From Ferrovibrio terrae_A (GTDB lineage Bacteria > Pseudomonadota > Alphaproteobacteria > Ferrovibrionales > Ferrovibrionaceae), in assembly GCF_943372915.1 (NCBI RefSeq), contig NZ_CALSAN010000019.1, positions 1 to 64,000 of the forward strand: a stretch of 64,000 nucleotides of DNA, written 5' to 3'. The translations under genes were made by a program, and so were the position numbers. Numbering within the stretch: the first letter of the stretch is position 1; each line of letters begins with the position of its first letter. The notes under the pieces were generated by a model. It worked only from the letters and a program-made list of their open reading frames with translations. It had not been told where the DNA came from and made no database searches. Below, one piece after another: positions 24,468 through 34,054 of this stretch.

Positions 24468-26486
24468 GTGTTCCGCAAGATCCTGATTGCCAATCGTGGC
24501 GAGATCGCCTGCCGGGTCATCCGCACGGCCAAGCGCATGGGCGTTGCCACCGTGGCAGTCTATTCCGATGCCGATGCCCATGCGCGCCATGTCGCCATGG
24601 CGGATGAGGCCGTGCATATCGGTGCCGCGCCGGTGCGCGAAAGCTACCTGCTGCCCGACCGCATCATTAATGCCGCCAAGCTGACCGGCGCGCAGGCGAT
24701 CCATCCGGGCTATGGTTTCCTGTCGGAGAATGCCGCTTTCGCTAGGGCCTGCGCCGAGGCCGGGCTGGTGTTCATCGGTCCGCCGCCCAAGGCCATCGAG
24801 GCGATGGGCCTGAAGGGCGCTGCCAAGGCGCTGATGGAAAAAGCCAGGGTGCCGGTGGTGCCGGGCTATCACGGCGACGACCAGTCGCCCGACCTGCTGG
24901 CCAGGGAAGCCGAGCGTATCGGCTATCCGGTGCTGATCAAGGCGGTGGCCGGCGGTGGCGGCAAGGGCATGCGCCGCGTGGACAGTGCGAAGGAATTTGC
25001 CGCAGCACTGGCCGGTGCGCAGCGCGAAGGCGCCAATGCCTTTGGCGACGACAAGGTTCTGCTGGAAAAGTATCTGGTCAAGCCGCGTCATATCGAGATC
25101 CAGGTCTTTGCCGACAGCCATGGCAATGCCGTGCATCTGTTCGAGCGCGACTGTTCGGTGCAGCGCCGCCATCAGAAGGTGCTGGAAGAGGCACCGGCGC
25201 CGGGCATGCCGCCCGAGATGCGCAAGGCGATGGGCGATGCAGCGGTGGCCGCTGCCAAGGCGATTGGCTATGTCGGTGCCGGCACGGTGGAGTTCATCGC
25301 CGATGTGTCGGATGGACTTCGGCCGGATCGTTTCTATTTCATGGAAATGAACACCCGCCTGCAGGTCGAGCATCCGGTGACCGAGATGATCACCGGCCAG
25401 GATCTCGTCGCCTGGCAGTTGGATGTCGCCGCCGGCGGCAAGCTGCCGCTGGCACAGGATCAACTGTCGATCGACGGCCATGCGGTGGAAGCCCGCATCT
25501 ATGCCGAAGATCCGCAGAAGAACTTCCTGCCTTCGGTGGGCCGGCTGCATCGCCTGCGCGCGCCGGTGGAGAATGCCCATGTGCGCGTCGATACCGGCGT
25601 GCGCGAGGGTGACTCTGTTACGCCTTACTATGATCCGATGATCGCCAAGCTGATCGTCTGGGATACCGACCGCCGCTCGGCCCTGCGCCGCCTGCGGCAG
25701 GCGCTGGCGGAATACCAGATTGCCGGGGTCGCCACCAATACCGCTTTCCTGATGGCGCTGGTGGGCCACAAGGCTTTTGTCGATGGTGATCTCGATACCG
25801 GTTTCATCGAACGCTTCCGTGCCGATCTGCTGCCGCCGCCGGCACCCGCCTCGACGGTGGTGCTGGCGCTGGCCGCCCTTGCCGTGACGCTGGAACGCCG
25901 CGAGGCGGTGACGCGGCAGGCGGCGCAGAGCGGCGATCCTTGGTCGCCATGGTCGGCCGTGGATGGCTGGCGCATGAACGACCAGGGCTGGGATGAACTG
26001 GTGATGAAGGAGCGTGACAGCGACATCCTCTGCCGCATCGACTACCTCGCCGATGGTGCGCTGCGCGTGCATGGGCCCGAAGGTCATGTGACCGCACAGG
26101 GCAGCCTGGATGGTGATGGCAGCCTGGATGCGGTGATCGATGGTCGCCGCCTGCGCGCCGGCATCGTGCGGCAGGACGACGATGTGATCGTGCTGCTGCC
26201 GGGCGAGACCCATCGCCTGAGCATTGTCGATCCGCGTGCGGCTGGCGACCTGGACGAGGCTGGCAGCGGCCAGTTGACCGCACCGATGCCCGGCAAGATC
26301 GTGCAGGTGCTGGTGGACGAGGGCGCCAAGGTCGAGAAGGGCCAGGCGCTGATGATCCTGGAAGCCATGAAGATGGAGCATACGATCAGCGCACCGGCCA
26401 GAGGCGTGGTTGCCAAGGTGAATTTCCGCGCCGGTGATCAGGTGCCCGAAGGCGCCGCGCTGCTGCAGATCGAGGCGGAGGACTGA
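24468..26486 (+). CDS. mccA: Methylcrotonyl-CoA carboxylase, biotin carboxylase (alpha) subunit
   Basis: A 672-residue biotin-containing subunit. Residues 1 to about 450 form the ATP-grasp biotin carboxylase (FRKILIANRGEIACRVIRTA; the glycine-rich AVAGGGGKGMRRV; MNTRLQVEHPVTEMITG). A linker follows, and the C-terminal biotin carrier domain carries EAMKMEH with the biotinylated Lys635. It pairs with the mccB product. The start is GTG at 24468, where the family's N-terminus begins. HMG-CoA lyase starts 1 bp after its stop. Confidence 0.96.
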   Translation: MFRKILIANRGEIACRVIRTAKRMGVATVAVYSDADAHARHVAMADEAVHIGAAPVRESYLLPDRIINAAKLTGAQAIHPGYGFLSENAAFARACAEAGLVFIGPPPKAIEAMGLKGAAKALMEKARVPVVPGYHGDDQSPDLLAREAERIGYPVLIKAVAGGGGKGMRRVDSAKEFAAALAGAQREGANAFGDDKVLLEKYLVKPRHIEIQVFADSHGNAVHLFERDCSVQRRHQKVLEEAPAPGMPPEMRKAMGDAAVAAAKAIGYVGAGTVEFIADVSDGLRPDRFYFMEMNTRLQVEHPVTEMITGQDLVAWQLDVAAGGKLPLAQDQLSIDGHAVEARIYAEDPQKNFLPSVGRLHRLRAPVENAHVRVDTGVREGDSVTPYYDPMIAKLIVWDTDRRSALRRLRQALAEYQIAGVATNTAFLMALVGHKAFVDGDLDTGFIERFRADLLPPPAPASTVVLALAALAVTLERREAVTRQAAQSGDPWSPWSAVDGWRMNDQGWDELVMKERDSDILCRIDYLADGALRVHGPEGHVTAQGSLDGDGSLDAVIDGRRLRAGIVRQDDDVIVLLPGETHRLSIVDPRAAGDLDEAGSGQLTAPMPGKIVQVLVDEGAKVEKGQALMILEAMKMEHTISAPARGVVAKVNFRAGDQVPEGAALLQIEAED

Positions 26487-26487
26487 C

Positions 26488-27393
26488 ATGGCCCTGCCGA
26501 CCAGAATCACCCTGTGGGAAGCCGGGCCGCGTGACGGCCTGCAGAATGAACCCGGCGTGGTGCCCACGGAAGTGAAGGTGGAACTGATCGACCGCCTGGC
26601 CGAGTGCGGCCTGACCCATATCGAGGCGACCAGCTTTGTCTCGCCGAAATGGGTGCCGCAGATGGGCGACCATGAAGCGGTGATGGCGCAGATGAAGCGC
26701 CGGTCCGGCGTGGTCTATCAGGTGCTGACGCCCAACATGAAGGGCTATGAAGGTGCACGTGCCGCCGGTGCCGAAGCGATCGGGATTTTTGCCGCCGCCA
26801 GCGAAAGCTTTTCGAAAAAGAACATCAACTGCAGCATCGACGAGAGCATCGAGCGCTTCCGTCCGGTGGTGGAAGCCGCCAAGCGCGATGGCGTGAAGGT
26901 GCGTGGTTTTGTCTCGGTCGTGGTCGGCTGCCCGTTTGAAGGTGAGATCGCACCGGCGCAGACCGCCAAGGTGACCAGGCAGCTGTACGACCTCGGCTGC
27001 GACGATATCGGGCTCGGCGACACCATCGGCGTCGGCACCCCTGGCAAGGTGAAGGCGATGATCGAGGCCTGCGCCAGACTGGTGCCGGTGGAGAAACTCG
27101 GCGGTCATTTCCACGACACCTACGGCCAGGCGCTGGCCAATACGCTGGCAGCACTGGAATGCGGCATCGCGCGGCATGATGCCTCCGTCGCCGGCCTTGG
27201 CGGCTGCCCCTATGCGCCGGGTGCGACCGGCAATGTCGCCACCGAAGATCTGGTCTACATGCTGGACGGCATGGGCATCGAAACTGGCGTCGACCTGAAG
27301 AAGCTGGTGCAGACCGCCTGGTGGATTTCCGACCGCCTTGGCCGTCCGCCCGCGTCCAGTGTGGCGCGCGCGCTCAAATCCAAGTGCCTGTGA
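26488..27393 (+). CDS. mvaB: Hydroxymethylglutaryl-CoA lyase
   Basis: A 301-residue TIM-barrel lyase that splits HMG-CoA to acetyl-CoA and acetoacetate, the last step of leucine degradation. Hallmarks are the N-terminal LWEAGPRDGLQNEPG, the metal-binding GGHFHDTYGQALANTLAAL and the Cys-containing signature GLGGCPYAPGATGNVATEDL. It lies 1 bp after mccA and is the last recognisable pathway gene of the cluster; DUF1489 starts just after its stop. No acetoacetate-activating CoA transferase is visible here. Confidence 0.95.
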   Translation: MALPTRITLWEAGPRDGLQNEPGVVPTEVKVELIDRLAECGLTHIEATSFVSPKWVPQMGDHEAVMAQMKRRSGVVYQVLTPNMKGYEGARAAGAEAIGIFAAASESFSKKNINCSIDESIERFRPVVEAAKRDGVKVRGFVSVVVGCPFEGEIAPAQTAKVTRQLYDLGCDDIGLGDTIGVGTPGKVKAMIEACARLVPVEKLGGHFHDTYGQALANTLAALECGIARHDASVAGLGGCPYAPGATGNVATEDLVYMLDGMGIETGVDLKKLVQTAWWISDRLGRPPASSVARALKSKCL

Positions 27394-27394
27394 G

Positions 27395-27814
27395 ATGCCG
27401 GTTCATCTGCTCAAGATCGCCGTCGGTATCGAAAGCCTGGAGCATTTCCGCGAACGCATGAAGGTGCGTCGCAAGGCCGGCAAGACGTTTACGCATTACA
27501 CCCGCCATATGCCCAAGCGGGCTGAAGAAGTGCTGGATGGCGGTTCGCTCTACTGGATCGTCAAGGGCGCGATTGCCGTACGCTGCCCCATCGTGCGGCT
27601 GGAAGAGGCCGTGCTGGAAAACAAGGGTCCCCATTGCGGCATCGTGATGAAGACCCAGCTGATCCCGGTGCTGCCGCTGCCGCGCCGGCCGCATCAGGGC
27701 TGGCGCTATCTCGAAGCCGAAGACGCGCCGCCCGATGTCGCCGATGCCGGCAAGGGTGCCGCTGAGCTGCCGCCGAAGCTGCTGGCCGAGTTGCGCGACC
27801 TCGGTCTGCTGTAA
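27395..27814 (+). CDS. DUF1489 family protein
   Basis: A 139-residue cytoplasmic protein of the DUF1489 family, which is widespread in Alphaproteobacteria and of unknown function. The recognisable segments are HLLKIAVGIESLEHF near the start, TRHMPKRAEEVLDGGSLYWI and PRRPHQGWRYLEAEDAPPD. It begins directly after the HMG-CoA lyase stop and ends 37 bp before mipZ. Its membership of the liu transcript may be accidental, because the gene is conserved in many alphaproteobacteria outside such clusters. Confidence 0.85.
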   Translation: MPVHLLKIAVGIESLEHFRERMKVRRKAGKTFTHYTRHMPKRAEEVLDGGSLYWIVKGAIAVRCPIVRLEEAVLENKGPHCGIVMKTQLIPVLPLPRRPHQGWRYLEAEDAPPDVADAGKGAAELPPKLLAELRDLGLL

Positions 27815-27851
27815 TACCTAGCAGTCTGTTTCCTCCATCAGGTGATTCGGG

Positions 27852-28679
27852 ATGACCGTGCAGCCCCGGCCGCGCATCATTGTCGTCGGCAACGAGAAGG
27901 GCGGCTCGGGCAAGTCGACCACGGCCATGCATATCCTGATTGCCCTGCTGACCGAGGGCGGCCGGGTTGCCGCCGTCGACCTGGACGGCAAGCAGCGCAC
28001 GCTGACGCGCTACTTGGAAAACCGCCAGTCCTTCATCGACAAACACGCGCTCAAGCTGGCTATGCCCGTTCATCGCGTGATCGTCGAAAGCGACCTGCCG
28101 TTGAAGGCGGAGGCGGCCGCAGAGGAGGCGGCGCGCTTTGAGTCTGTCGTGGCCGAACTTTCGGCCGCCCATGATTTCATCCTGGTCGACTGTCCCGGCA
28201 GCGACACCAATCTGGCCCGGGTCGGCCATTCCCATGCCGATCTGCTGGTGACGCCGGTAAATGACAGCTTCATTGATGTGGATTTGCTGGCCAGCGTCGA
28301 CCCCGACACGCTGAAGGTGATCAGGCCGAGCCGATATGCCGTGATGGTTTGGGAGCAGCGCAAGCAACGGCTGGCGCGCGATCGCCAGAGTGTCGACTGG
28401 GTGGTGATCCGCAACCGCCTGTCGCACCTGGATGCGCGCAACAAGCGCAATGTTGGCCATGTGCTGGAAGCGCTGGAAAAGCGCATCGGCTTCCGGTTTC
28501 TCCCGGGCCTGTCGGAACGCGTGATTTTCCGCGAACTTTTCCTCTCCGGCCTGACGCTGATGGACTTGGACCGCACCAGCCTGTCAGGCGGTGTGGCGGG
28601 ATTGAACATGGCCCAGGCGGCGGCACGGCAGGAGGTGCGCGCGCTGCTGCTCGGACTCAATCTGATTACGGAAGACTGA
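27852..28679 (+). CDS. mipZ: MipZ-type division-plane positioning ATPase
   Basis: A 275-residue deviant-Walker P-loop ATPase of the ParA/MinD superfamily. The N-terminal VVGNEKGGSGKSTTAMHI has the signature lysine of the deviant Walker A motif, and ILVDCPGSDTNLARV is the Walker B region. The segments VTPVNDSFIDVDLLASVD and YAVMVWEQRKQRLARD are specific to MipZ rather than ParA. In Caulobacter MipZ forms a gradient from ParB at the poles and blocks FtsZ assembly away from midcell. Its presence supports an alphaproteobacterial host. Confidence 0.93.
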   Translation: MTVQPRPRIIVVGNEKGGSGKSTTAMHILIALLTEGGRVAAVDLDGKQRTLTRYLENRQSFIDKHALKLAMPVHRVIVESDLPLKAEAAAEEAARFESVVAELSAAHDFILVDCPGSDTNLARVGHSHADLLVTPVNDSFIDVDLLASVDPDTLKVIRPSRYAVMVWEQRKQRLARDRQSVDWVVIRNRLSHLDARNKRNVGHVLEALEKRIGFRFLPGLSERVIFRELFLSGLTLMDLDRTSLSGGVAGLNMAQAAARQEVRALLLGLNLITED

Positions 28680-28840
28680 TCTGCCTTAAACGGCGGCATG
28701 CTGCAGCGCACAAAGGGAAATTTCGATTTCACAAGATGTCGAAAACACCCTGCTTTCCCTTGGAGGAAGCCCCTGATCTGTGCTTTATACAGCGTCAATT
28801 CGGGGGCTTATTCCGAACGCTGTTCTCACGGGGAGAAATC

Positions 28841-29815
28841 ATGAAGACCACGCTATCGCTGCTGGCCGGTGCCACCCTTATCCTGACGGGCGCTGCCGCC
28901 CAGGCACAGGATTTCCCGAACAAGACCGTCACCATCGTGGTGCCGTTTGCCGCTGGCGGCCCGACCGACACGGTCGCCCGCCTGGTCGGCCAGGCGATGA
29001 GCACCACACTGAAGCAGCAGGTCATCGTTGAAAACGTTGGTGGCGCCGGCGGTACGCTGGGCGCCGGCCGCGTGGCGCGCGCCGCGCCGGATGGCTACAC
29101 CGTCCTGCTGCATCATATCGGCCATGCCACCAGCGCCACGCTGTACCGCAAGCTGCCCTACGACACCATCAACGACTTCGCCCCGGTCGGTCTGGTGACC
29201 GACGTGCCGATGACGATGGTGGCGAAGAAGGATCTGCCGCCGAAGGACTTCAAGGAACTGATCGCCTATGTGCAGCAGAACAAGGACAAGGTGTCCTATG
29301 GCAATGCCGGCATCGGCGCGGCCTCGCATCTGTGCGGCCTGATGTTCATGAGCGCGCTCAAGACCCAGATGACCACGGTTGCCTACAAGGGCACCGGCCC
29401 GGCGATGAATGACCTGCTGGGCGGCCAGATCGACCTGATGTGCGACCAGACCACCAACACCACCGGTCAGATCAAGGGCGAGAAGATCAAGGCCTATGCG
29501 GTGACCACCAAGACCCGCGTGCCGTCGCTGCCCAACCTGCCGACCATGGACGAAGCCGGCATCAAGGGCTTCGAGGTCTCGATCTGGCATGGCGTGTACG
29601 CACCGAAGGGCACCCCGAAGCCGGTGATCGACAAGCTGTCGGAAGCCCTGAAGGTCGCCCTGAAGGACGAGAATGTGGTGAAGCGCTTTGCCGAGCTGGG
29701 CACCGAGCCTGTCGCGCAGAACCGCGCCACGCCGGATGCGCTGGGTGCGCATTTGAAAGCCGAGATCGCCAAGTGGGCGCCGGTCATCAAAGCAGCCGGT
29801 GAATACGCCGACTAA
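28841..29815 (+). CDS. tctC: Tripartite tricarboxylate transporter substrate-binding protein (TctC/Bug)
   Basis: A 324-residue periplasmic binding protein. Residues 1-22 are a signal peptide ending AAQAQ; the mature part begins DFPNKTVTIVVPFAAGGPTD, the TctC/Bug signature loop, and later has GAASHLCGLMF and VPSLPNLPTMDEAGIKGFE. Bug proteins bind carboxylates such as citrate, glutarate, aspartate or aromatic acids. GGGGAGAA precedes the ATG. It is followed by a stem-loop and then tctB and tctA. The 161-bp gap upstream holds the inverted arms AAGCCCC (28767) and GGGGCTT (28803), a possible leader structure. Confidence 0.92.
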   Translation: MKTTLSLLAGATLILTGAAAQAQDFPNKTVTIVVPFAAGGPTDTVARLVGQAMSTTLKQQVIVENVGGAGGTLGAGRVARAAPDGYTVLLHHIGHATSATLYRKLPYDTINDFAPVGLVTDVPMTMVAKKDLPPKDFKELIAYVQQNKDKVSYGNAGIGAASHLCGLMFMSALKTQMTTVAYKGTGPAMNDLLGGQIDLMCDQTTNTTGQIKGEKIKAYAVTTKTRVPSLPNLPTMDEAGIKGFEVSIWHGVYAPKGTPKPVIDKLSEALKVALKDENVVKRFAELGTEPVAQNRATPDALGAHLKAEIAKWAPVIKAAGEYAD

Positions 29816-29842
29816 ACGCGGCATATCTTTGGCGTAAAAGTT

Positions 29843-29878
29843 GGGGCGTCCGGCCTTTTGCAGGTCGGGCGCCCCTTG
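29843..29878 (+). terminator. Stem-loop between tctC and tctB
   Basis: A strong imperfect hairpin with GGGGCG (29843-29848) pairing CGCCCC (29870-29875), and inner CCGGCC against GGTCGG, followed by TTGT. The T-run is short, so it is more likely an attenuator or 3'-protective structure that raises binding-protein mRNA over permease mRNA than a full terminator. Confidence 0.6.
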
Positions 29879-29942
29879 TACAAAGACTGCCCCGTGGTCA
29901 GGGTGACCTTGGGGCAGCCGGAGACACGGCGCAGGGGGAACA

Positions 29943-30401
29943 ATGTCCTTTATACGCAACCCGAAAGATTTCTTTGCCGGCTTGCTGTTCATCTTGTTCG
30001 GCATCGGTTTCATCTGGTTGGCCCGCGATTACGGTTTTGGTACGGCCCGTCGCATGGGGCCGGCTTTCTTCCCGATCGTGCTGTCGGGCATCCTGATCGC
30101 CATCGGCATCCTGATTGGCGTGCGCGGCGTGGCGATGACCGAAGACCCGCCGAAGGGCTTCACCCTCAAGGGTCTTGTCCTGGTCACGCTCTCTACCCTG
30201 ATCTTTGGTTTTCTGGTGCGCACCGCGGGCGTGCCGATCGCGGTTGCCTTGATGGTTGCCGTCAGCGCCATCGCCAGCCAGCGCTTCAACTGGAAGCCCA
30301 CGCTGGTGCTGGCCATCGGCATGGCGATTTTCTGTGTTGTCGTGTTCGTCTACGCGCTTGGCCTACCGATGCCGGTGCGCGGGCCGTGGCTCGGCGGTTG
30401 A
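29943..30401 (+). CDS. tctB: Tripartite tricarboxylate transporter small permease subunit
   Basis: A 152-residue membrane protein with four helices, the small subunit of TTT transporters. The N-terminus MSFIRNPKDFFAGLLFILFG and the pair-spanning segment ARRMGPAFFPIVLSGILIAIG (residues about 36-56) are typical of TctB. CAGGGGGAA lies before the ATG. It acts with TctA in the inner membrane; tctA starts 14 bp downstream. Confidence 0.88.
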   Translation: MSFIRNPKDFFAGLLFILFGIGFIWLARDYGFGTARRMGPAFFPIVLSGILIAIGILIGVRGVAMTEDPPKGFTLKGLVLVTLSTLIFGFLVRTAGVPIAVALMVAVSAIASQRFNWKPTLVLAIGMAIFCVVVFVYALGLPMPVRGPWLGG

Positions 30402-30414
30402 GGGGATTTGCGTT

Positions 30415-31920
30415 ATGGAACTGCTTTCCAATCTTTACATTGGCCTTGAAGTCGCGCTGACCCCGCTGAATCTGCTGTACTGCCTGGGTGGCGTTTTCGT
30501 CGGTACCCTGATCGGCGTGCTGCCGGGCCTCGGTCCGACGGCCACCATTGCCATGCTGCTGCCGGTCACCTTCGGCCTGCCGCCGGTTTCGGCGCTCATC
30601 ATGCTGGCCGGCATCTATTACGGCGCGCAATACGGCGGTTCGACCACCGCGATCCTGATCAACCTGCCAGGTGAATCATCCTCGGTGGTCACCGCGCTGG
30701 ACGGCTATCAGATGGCGCGTCAGGGCAAGGCCGGCCTCGCTCTCTCCACGGCGGCGCTCGGCTCCTTCTTCGCCGGCACGGTGGCAACCTTCCTGCTGGC
30801 GCTGTTCGCACCGCCGCTGGCCGAAGTTGCGCTGAAATTTGGTCCGGCGGAATACTTCTCGCTGATGGTGATGGGCCTGGTCGCCTCGGTGGTGCTGGCG
30901 CATGGCTCGCTGCCCAAGGCGATCGCGATGATCCTGCTCGGCCTGCTGCTCGGCCTGGTCGGCACCGACGTCACCTCGGGCACGCCGCGCTTCACCTTCG
31001 AGATTCCGGAACTCGCCGATGGCATCAATTTCGTCATCGTCGCCATGGGCATGTTCGGCCTGGGCGAGATCATCCGCAATCTGGAGAATGAAGAGACCCG
31101 CGACGTCTTTGCTCGCAAGATCACCGGCCTGTGGCCGACCCTGAAGGATCTGAAGCAGATCGTGGCGCCGGTGCTGCGCGGCACCGCGCTGGGCTCCGCA
31201 CTCGGCATCCTGCCGGGCGGTGGCGCCATGCTGGCCTCGTTTGCCGCCTATTCGCTGGAGAAGAAAGTCTCGAAGAACTCCAAGAATTTCGGCAAGGGCG
31301 CCATCGAGGGTGTTGCCGCACCGGAATCGGCCAACAATGCCGGCGCGCAGACATCGTTCATCCCGATGCTGACGCTGGGCATTCCGTCCAATCCGGTGAT
31401 GGCGCTGATGATCGGCGCCATGATTATCCAGGGCATCCAGCCAGGTCCGCAGGTGATGACCGAACAGCCGACGCTGTTCTGGGGCATCATCGTCTCCATG
31501 TGGATCGGCAACTTCTTCCTGGTCGTGCTGAACCTGCCGATGATCGGCCTGTGGGTGCGCATGCTCACCGTGCCTTATCATCTGCTCTATCCGGCCATCC
31601 TGGTGTTCTGCGCCATCGGCGTGTTCTCGCTGAACAATTCCGGCTTCGACGTCTACATGATGGCCCTGTTCGGCGTGCTGGGTTACGTGCTGTCCAAGCT
31701 GGACTGCGAACCGGCACCGCTGCTGCTCGGCTTCATCCTCGGTCCGATGATGGAGGAATACCTGCGGCGCGCCATGGTGCTGTCGCGCGGCGACCCGATG
31801 GTCTTCATCGAGCGTCCGATCAGCGCCACCATGCTGGCGATGGCGGTGATCGGCCTGGTGGTGGTGCTGCTGCCCTCGATCCGCAAGAAACGCGACGAGG
31901 CCTTCACCGAAGAAGGCTGA
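30415..31920 (+). CDS. tctA: Tripartite tricarboxylate transporter large permease subunit
   Basis: A 501-residue inner-membrane protein with about twelve helices. The N-terminal repeat holds GVLPGLGPTATIAMLLPVTF and YYGAQYGGSTTAILINLPGE; the second repeat holds ILPGGGAMLASFAAYSLEKK and GVAAPESANNAGAQTSFIPM. These are TctA signatures. With TctB and TctC it forms a secondary transporter driven by an ion gradient for a carboxylate that cannot be named. A strong terminator follows at 31944. Confidence 0.95.
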   Translation: MELLSNLYIGLEVALTPLNLLYCLGGVFVGTLIGVLPGLGPTATIAMLLPVTFGLPPVSALIMLAGIYYGAQYGGSTTAILINLPGESSSVVTALDGYQMARQGKAGLALSTAALGSFFAGTVATFLLALFAPPLAEVALKFGPAEYFSLMVMGLVASVVLAHGSLPKAIAMILLGLLLGLVGTDVTSGTPRFTFEIPELADGINFVIVAMGMFGLGEIIRNLENEETRDVFARKITGLWPTLKDLKQIVAPVLRGTALGSALGILPGGGAMLASFAAYSLEKKVSKNSKNFGKGAIEGVAAPESANNAGAQTSFIPMLTLGIPSNPVMALMIGAMIIQGIQPGPQVMTEQPTLFWGIIVSMWIGNFFLVVLNLPMIGLWVRMLTVPYHLLYPAILVFCAIGVFSLNNSGFDVYMMALFGVLGYVLSKLDCEPAPLLLGFILGPMMEEYLRRAMVLSRGDPMVFIERPISATMLAMAVIGLVVVLLPSIRKKRDEAFTEEG

Positions 31921-31943
31921 TCCGGTTATCCGGTCACCCCTGC

Positions 31944-31978
31944 AAACGCCGCCGGCTCATCCCGGCGGCGTTTTGCTT
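31944..31978. terminator. Rho-independent terminator shared by convergent transporter operons
   Basis: An 11-bp GC-rich stem, AACGCCGCCGG/CCGGCGGCGTT (31945-31955 with 31962-31972), with a 6-nt loop and followed by TTTTGCTTT on the + strand. It ends tctCBA and lies 16 bp beyond the end of the convergent TRAP permease gene, so it may serve both, though the minus-strand T-run is weaker. Confidence 0.85.
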
Positions 31979-31994
31979 TCCGGCGCCGTCCGGC

Positions 31995-33956
31995 CTATGA
32001 CCGTGCGATGGCGGGTGAGGGGATTTTGGCGCCGGGATCGGCGCCATGGCGCAGGCGCTGGAAGCCCCAGACGCCGATGCCGATGGCGATGCCGATCAGA
32101 TCGGTGATCGTTTCCGGCGTGATCAGGCAGATCGCGCCGCCGAACAGCAGGATGCGCAGCGGCCAGATCAGCGGCCCGTTCAGCCAGCCTTCGGTCGAGC
32201 AGGCGAGGAAGAAGACGCCGGCACTGGCGGTGACGAACACATACAGGATCGGCAGCAACTCGCCCTGCGCCAGCAGCAGCGGGCTGACAAAGAACATGAA
32301 CGGCACGATGAAGGTGGCCAGGCCCAGTTTCACCGCGATGATCGAGGTGCGCCACTGGTCGGCCTGGGCAATGGCGGCGGCGGCAAACGAGGCCAGCGCC
32401 ACCGGCGGCGTGATCGAGGAGATCACGGCGTAATAGAAGATGAACATATGCGCCACGATCGGTTCGATGCCGATGCGCACCAGGCCGGGTGCCACCACCG
32501 ACGCCGCCACCGCATAGGCCGCCGTGGTTGGCATGCCCATGCCAAGCACCAGCGAGATGAGCATGGCAAAGAACATGGCCAGGACCTGGTTTTCGCCGGC
32601 GACAGTGAGGATCACATGCGAAAAGCGCCCGCCGATGCCGGTGAGCGCGATGACGCCCACGATAATGCCGGCACAGGCGCAGATCGCCACCAGCTGTGCG
32701 GTTTCACGCGCAGCGTGATGCAAAGCCTCCAGCGTGGCGCTCACCCCCATGCGATGCTTGGAACTGATCCAGCTGACCACAAGGGCGCTGACAATGCCCA
32801 GAGTGCCGGCACGGAACTCGGAATAGCCCATCAGCAGCGTACCGATCAGCACGAAGATCGGCGCTAGCAGATAGATTTTCTGCAGCATGGCGCCAATCGG
32901 CGGCAGTTCGCTGCGCGGCAGGCCACGCAGGCCGTGTTTCACCGCATGCAGGTCGCAATGCACATAGCAGGCGATATAGAACAGCAGGCACGGAATCACT
33001 GCGGCCAGCGCGATCTCGGTATAAGCAATGCCGGTGATTTCAGCCATCAGGAAGGCGCCGGCGCCCATCACGGGTGGCGTGATCTGTCCGCCGGTCGAGG
33101 AGGTTGCCTCGATGGCGCCGGCCGTGGAGCGGTCATAGCCGACGCGCCGCATCATCGGGATGGTGATCATGCCGCTGGCCACCACGTTGCCCACGGCGCT
33201 GCCGCTGATGGTGCCGAACAGAACGCCGGAGAGCACGGCCACTTTCGCCGGACCGCCACGGGCCCAGCCGACTAGGGAGACCGCCAGTTCGTTCATGTAA
33301 TCGCCGGCCTTCGACGCGGTGAGGAAGGCGCCGAAGGTGATGAACAGCACGATATAGGTGGAGGAGACCTGGGTGGTGACGCCGAAGATGCCCTGGTCGC
33401 TGTAGATATAGGAGAAGAAGAAGCCGAAGCCATAGCCCTTGTGATACAGGATGCCGGGCAGCCACGGGCCGATGAAGGCATAAAGGATGAACACGCCGGC
33501 AATGATCGGCAGTGCCAGGCCGGCGGTACGACGGGTCATTTCCAGGATCAGCAGCACGCCGACAAAGCCGGCTGCCACATCGCCGGGCTCGTAGAGGGCA
33601 CCGGCGCGGAATTGCAGTTCGTCGATGTAATAACCGACATAGCCGGCACAGGCGATGCTGAGCAGGATGAACAGCCAGTCGTAAAGCGGGATCTGCCCGA
33701 GCGTCTTGCCGCGCAGCGGCGCATAGACGGCAAAGGCGATCACGCCGCCCCAGCCGACATGAATGGCCCGGAACAGGATGGAGTCGATCGGAAAGACATT
33801 CAGAATCAGCAGATGGAAAACCGTGAAACTGACGCAACACCAGAAGATCAGGTGCCCCTGCCAGCCCTGCAGGTTCCGCTTGTAGCCGGTGAATTCATAA
33901 TTGTCGGCGGCGGAGATATCGACCATATCTCCGGCCTTGTCCTGCCCTGCGGCCAT
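31995..33956 (-). CDS. TRAP transporter fused permease (DctQM fusion, TAXI-type)
   Basis: A 653-residue membrane protein. The N-terminal about 190 residues contain four to five helices matching the small DctQ-like subunit; the rest is the large DctM-like permease with GTISGSAVGNVVASGMITIPMM, SSTGGQITPPVMGAGAFLMAE and SLVLGMGMPTTAAYAVAASV. Such 4TM-12TM fusions work with TAXI binding proteins and use Na+ or H+ gradients to import organic anions or amino acids. The TAXI gene is directly upstream, with a hairpin between. Met11 is an alternative start. Confidence 0.93.
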   Translation of the reverse strand: MAAGQDKAGDMVDISAADNYEFTGYKRNLQGWQGHLIFWCCVSFTVFHLLILNVFPIDSILFRAIHVGWGGVIAFAVYAPLRGKTLGQIPLYDWLFILLSIACAGYVGYYIDELQFRAGALYEPGDVAAGFVGVLLILEMTRRTAGLALPIIAGVFILYAFIGPWLPGILYHKGYGFGFFFSYIYSDQGIFGVTTQVSSTYIVLFITFGAFLTASKAGDYMNELAVSLVGWARGGPAKVAVLSGVLFGTISGSAVGNVVASGMITIPMMRRVGYDRSTAGAIEATSSTGGQITPPVMGAGAFLMAEITGIAYTEIALAAVIPCLLFYIACYVHCDLHAVKHGLRGLPRSELPPIGAMLQKIYLLAPIFVLIGTLLMGYSEFRAGTLGIVSALVVSWISSKHRMGVSATLEALHHAARETAQLVAICACAGIIVGVIALTGIGGRFSHVILTVAGENQVLAMFFAMLISLVLGMGMPTTAAYAVAASVVAPGLVRIGIEPIVAHMFIFYYAVISSITPPVALASFAAAAIAQADQWRTSIIAVKLGLATFIVPFMFFVSPLLLAQGELLPILYVFVTASAGVFFLACSTEGWLNGPLIWPLRILLFGGAICLITPETITDLIGIAIGIGVWGFQRLRHGADPGAKIPSPAIARS

Positions 33957-34000
33957 TCCGCGCCCCCGTTTTTATCTGCGCTCTGAATGGTGAAGATACA

Positions 34001-34032
34001 AATGCCGCCGTCGCAATTCCGACGGCGGCATT
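34001..34032 (-). terminator. Stem-loop between TAXI gene and TRAP permease gene
   Basis: A near-perfect hairpin: AATGCCGCCGTCG (34001-34013) with CGACGGCGGCATT (34020-34032), 13-bp stem and 6-nt loop. On the minus strand it is followed by TGTATCTT, which is not a good T-run. As in tctCBA, it sits just after the binding-protein gene and probably stabilises or attenuates the mRNA. Confidence 0.65.
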
Positions 34033-34054
34033 CAGGTGATGGTGCGATGCCGGT

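Noticed and set aside
28767..28809. Riboswitch before tctC
   Set aside because: There is an inverted pair AAGCCCC/GGGGCTT, but nothing that matches a known riboswitch core; left as a possible leader hairpin.
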